Assembly: GCA_038849555.1 (NCBI GenBank)
Contig: JAWCMT010000016.1
Span: 1-32,845 of the forward strand
Length of the DNA: 32,845 bases
Source: JAOAIV01 sp038849555
GTDB taxonomy: Archaea; Thermoproteota; Bathyarchaeia; Bathyarchaeales; Bathycorpusculaceae
Direction: 5' to 3'
Of this stretch, positions 31,286 to 32,845 are shown piece by piece; positions within the stretch are counted from its first letter, which is position 1; every line of letters starts with the position of its first letter. The notes under the pieces are model-generated. The model worked only from the letters and a program-made list of their open reading frames with translations, was not told the DNA's origin and made no database searches. Both the position numbers and the translations under genes were made by a program.

Positions 31286-32047
31286 GTGAATACCTTGGAA
31301 AAAACTCGAGACGCCAGAAAAGTTGGGCTAATAGGTTGCGGCGCCATCGGCACCCTAATCGCTGAAGCATGCGAACAAGGCTTAGTTACTTGCGATGGTC
31401 TAATTATTTATGACCAAGATGCAGAGAGAGCGGAGAAGCTAAAAAGTGCACTTCGCTTTCCTACGACAATTGTTTCAAGTCTCGATGAGATGCTTGAACT
31501 TAAACCTAAAGTTATCGTGGAAGCAGCGTCACAGCAAGCTGCCAGAGAATACGTAGAACGCATAGTCGCGGCAGATGTTGATTTGATCGTTATGAGTACC
31601 GGAGCTCTTTTGGATTTAAGCTCAATGAACCACAGGATCCATGTGCCTTCTGGCGCCATAGGCGCCTTGGACGCGCTTTCCAGTGCTGCGCTAGCAGGAG
31701 TAGACGAGGTAATTTTGACCTCAAGGAAAAATCCCAAAGCCTTTAAGCTGAATAACAAGGAGCCGCAAATTGTTTATGAAGGCAGCGCCGAAGAGGCAGC
31801 ACGGCTTTATCCCCGAGAAATGAATGTTGCCGCTACTCTAGCGTTAACTGTTAAACCTGCTAGAGTAAAGGTTCAAGTGGTTTCCGACCCCAATGTGCAG
31901 CGGAATACGCATGAAATTAGGGTAAAATGGCGGTTTGGCGAAATGTTCCTGAAGTTTGCAAACGAGCCGCATCCAGATAATCCAAAAACAAGTGCGCTTG
32001 CTGCATGGTCTGCGATTAGATTGCTAAAGACGCTTATAGAAAAATAA
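31286..32047 (+). CDS. nadX: L-aspartate dehydrogenase
   Basis: The 253-residue protein begins at a GTG. It has an N-terminal Rossmann fold (VGLIGCGAIGTLIAEA, about 13-28), VEAASQQAAREYVERI, and the conserved IHVPSGAIGALDAL. The C-terminal EPHPDNPKTSALAAWSAI block is typical of aspartate dehydrogenases. NadX oxidises L-aspartate to iminoaspartate with NAD(P), the first step of de novo NAD synthesis (then NadA and NadC, not in the window). It is an anaerobe-friendly alternative to the oxygen-using NadB. It is five bases downstream of valS and convergent with the acyl-CoA synthetase gene, with five bases between stops. Confidence 0.92.
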   Translation: MNTLEKTRDARKVGLIGCGAIGTLIAEACEQGLVTCDGLIIYDQDAERAEKLKSALRFPTTIVSSLDEMLELKPKVIVEAASQQAAREYVERIVAADVDLIVMSTGALLDLSSMNHRIHVPSGAIGALDALSSAALAGVDEVILTSRKNPKAFKLNNKEPQIVYEGSAEEAARLYPREMNVAATLALTVKPARVKVQVVSDPNVQRNTHEIRVKWRFGEMFLKFANEPHPDNPKTSALAAWSAIRLLKTLIEK

Positions 32048-32052
32048 GGGAA

Positions 32053-32745
32053 CTATTCCAGAATTATCCGTGCGTCCACTGTTTTCGCGCCCTTGTCGTA
32101 AATCATTATAGGATTCAAGTCTAATTCTTTGATTTCAGGATAATCCATAACAAGTTTGGATGTGCTTAAGAGAATATTGACTATGGCGTCTATGTCTGCT
32201 GGCGGCGTATTTCTATATCCTTTCAGCAGCGGGTATGCCTTAACCTTTGCCACCATTTCTTGAGCGTCTTCGCGAGTTATAGGTGCAACCTTAAAAGTTA
32301 CATCTTTCAGGAGCTCAACGAAAATTCCGCCTAGCCCAAACATCAAAGTCTGCCCAAACTGGGAATCTTTAACTGCGCCTACTATAACCTCGGTGGACGG
32401 GGGCGCCATTTCTTGAACCAAAACGCCGACAATTTTCGCCTTTGAATTGTATTTTTTAGCGTTCTCTAAAATTTTCCTGTAGGCCTTTTGAACGTCAGCG
32501 GCGGTTTTCAGGTTAACCATAACGCCGCCGGCATCAGACTTGTGAATAATGTCAGGAGAAACAATCTTCAATACCACTGGAAATCCGATTTGCGCTGCAA
32601 ATTCAACTGCTTCCTCCTCGCTTTCTGCGAGTTTAAACATTGTAACTGGGATAGCGTATTCCATGCAGATGGCTTTGGCTTCATTTTCCAATAGAACATT
32701 TCTGCCTTCACGCCGAGCTTGGGAAATAATTGAATTTGTATCCAA
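32053..32745 (-). CDS. acdB: ADP-forming acetyl/acyl-CoA synthetase, beta subunit
   Basis: The 230-residue ATP-grasp protein starts at a TTG with GGAG about 10 bases upstream. It has EAKAICMEYAIPV, the ATP-binding FPVVLKIVSPDIIHKSDAGG, GVLVQEMAPPSTEVIVGAVK, a Gly-rich MFGLGGIFVELLKD and the C-terminal LDLNPIMI. The histidine in IIHKSDAGG is the phosphohistidine-loop position of the family. With an alpha subunit (not in the window) it converts acyl-CoA, ADP and phosphate to acid, CoA and ATP. This is the usual archaeal route to make ATP from acetyl-CoA or amino-acid-derived acyl-CoA. A TATA-like TTTAAA at about 32790-32796 precedes it. Confidence 0.93.
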   Translation of the reverse strand: MDTNSIISQARREGRNVLLENEAKAICMEYAIPVTMFKLAESEEEAVEFAAQIGFPVVLKIVSPDIIHKSDAGGVMVNLKTAADVQKAYRKILENAKKYNSKAKIVGVLVQEMAPPSTEVIVGAVKDSQFGQTLMFGLGGIFVELLKDVTFKVAPITREDAQEMVAKVKAYPLLKGYRNTPPADIDAIVNILLSTSKLVMDYPEIKELDLNPIMIYDKGAKTVDARIILE

Positions 32746-32845
32746 GGCTATTTGCTCCTACAAGTTATGCCATGTAAAACAAACAGTATAGGTTTAAATT
32801 AGTTTTGGATCAATAAGAGGAAACTTTAACTAAGTTGTTGCAATG

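Noticed and set aside
1..32845. CRISPR array, insertion sequence or integrated element
   Set aside because: No regularly spaced repeats, transposase or integrase motifs, or tRNA attachment site were found by reading both strands.

Overview
The window is archaeal chromosome. The evidence is a formylmethanofuran dehydrogenase operon ending in methenyl-tetrahydromethanopterin cyclohydrolase, an archaeal-type valyl-tRNA synthetase, an ADP-forming acyl-CoA synthetase subunit, RAD55/KaiC-like and AIR-synthase-like archaeal families, and TATA boxes about 25-30 bases before many starts. Several genes start with TTG or GTG behind a good Shine-Dalgarno sequence. The mix of a tetrahydromethanopterin (H4MPT) C1 branch, ADP-forming acetate or acyl-CoA metabolism and many PAS and winged-helix regulators fits an anaerobic, probably acetogenic or organotrophic, member of the Bathyarchaeia. 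That placement is inference. No rRNA, tRNA, mcr gene, CRISPR array or insertion sequence was seen.

Layout. 1-1458 is the N-terminal part of a multi-PAS sensor protein running off the left edge. 1618-1878 is a small protein resembling EF-Tu domain II, followed by about 500 bases without a gene. 2386-3406 holds mobB and a winged-helix regulator. 3577-5252 is a two-gene ABC exporter. 5267-6118 is a divergent pair (zinc ribbon and winged-helix protein) sharing one TATA box. 6182-8863 carries a flavodoxin, then a PPP-family phosphatase coupled to a coiled-coil protein. 8947-9519 is an ECF-type S component, probably RibU-like.

9544-14913 is the core metabolic block, fmdD-fmdB-fmdA-fmdC-mch, all on the minus strand. 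It encodes CO2 reduction to formyl-methanofuran (or the reverse) and the cyclohydrolase step. Upstream of it lie a Rieske protein and a peroxiredoxin, then a divergent Lrp/AsnC regulator. A CitG-like protein (16710-17654), an MptN/RimK-like ATP-grasp ligase (24708-25586), FdhD (25596-26384) and MobB (2386-2922) fit the same theme: H4MPT-type cofactor assembly and Mo/W-bis-pterin cofactor supply for FmdB.

17753-20846 holds three diverged paralogues of an uncommon nucleotidyltransferase architecture, the least explained block in the window. 20927-21485 is a compact toxin-antitoxin-like pair with a palindromic operator candidate. 21627-23109 is a decayed gene for an exported protein, with two frameshifts and three in-frame stops. 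It is followed by a membrane-anchored winged-helix regulator and a secreted protein. 27361-28744 is a three-gene operon (ThiT-like transporter, RAD55/KaiC-like ATPase, AIR-synthase-like protein) led by a clear TPP riboswitch whose 3' core contains the Shine-Dalgarno sequence. The right end has valS-nadX on the plus strand and an acyl-CoA synthetase beta subunit on the minus strand.
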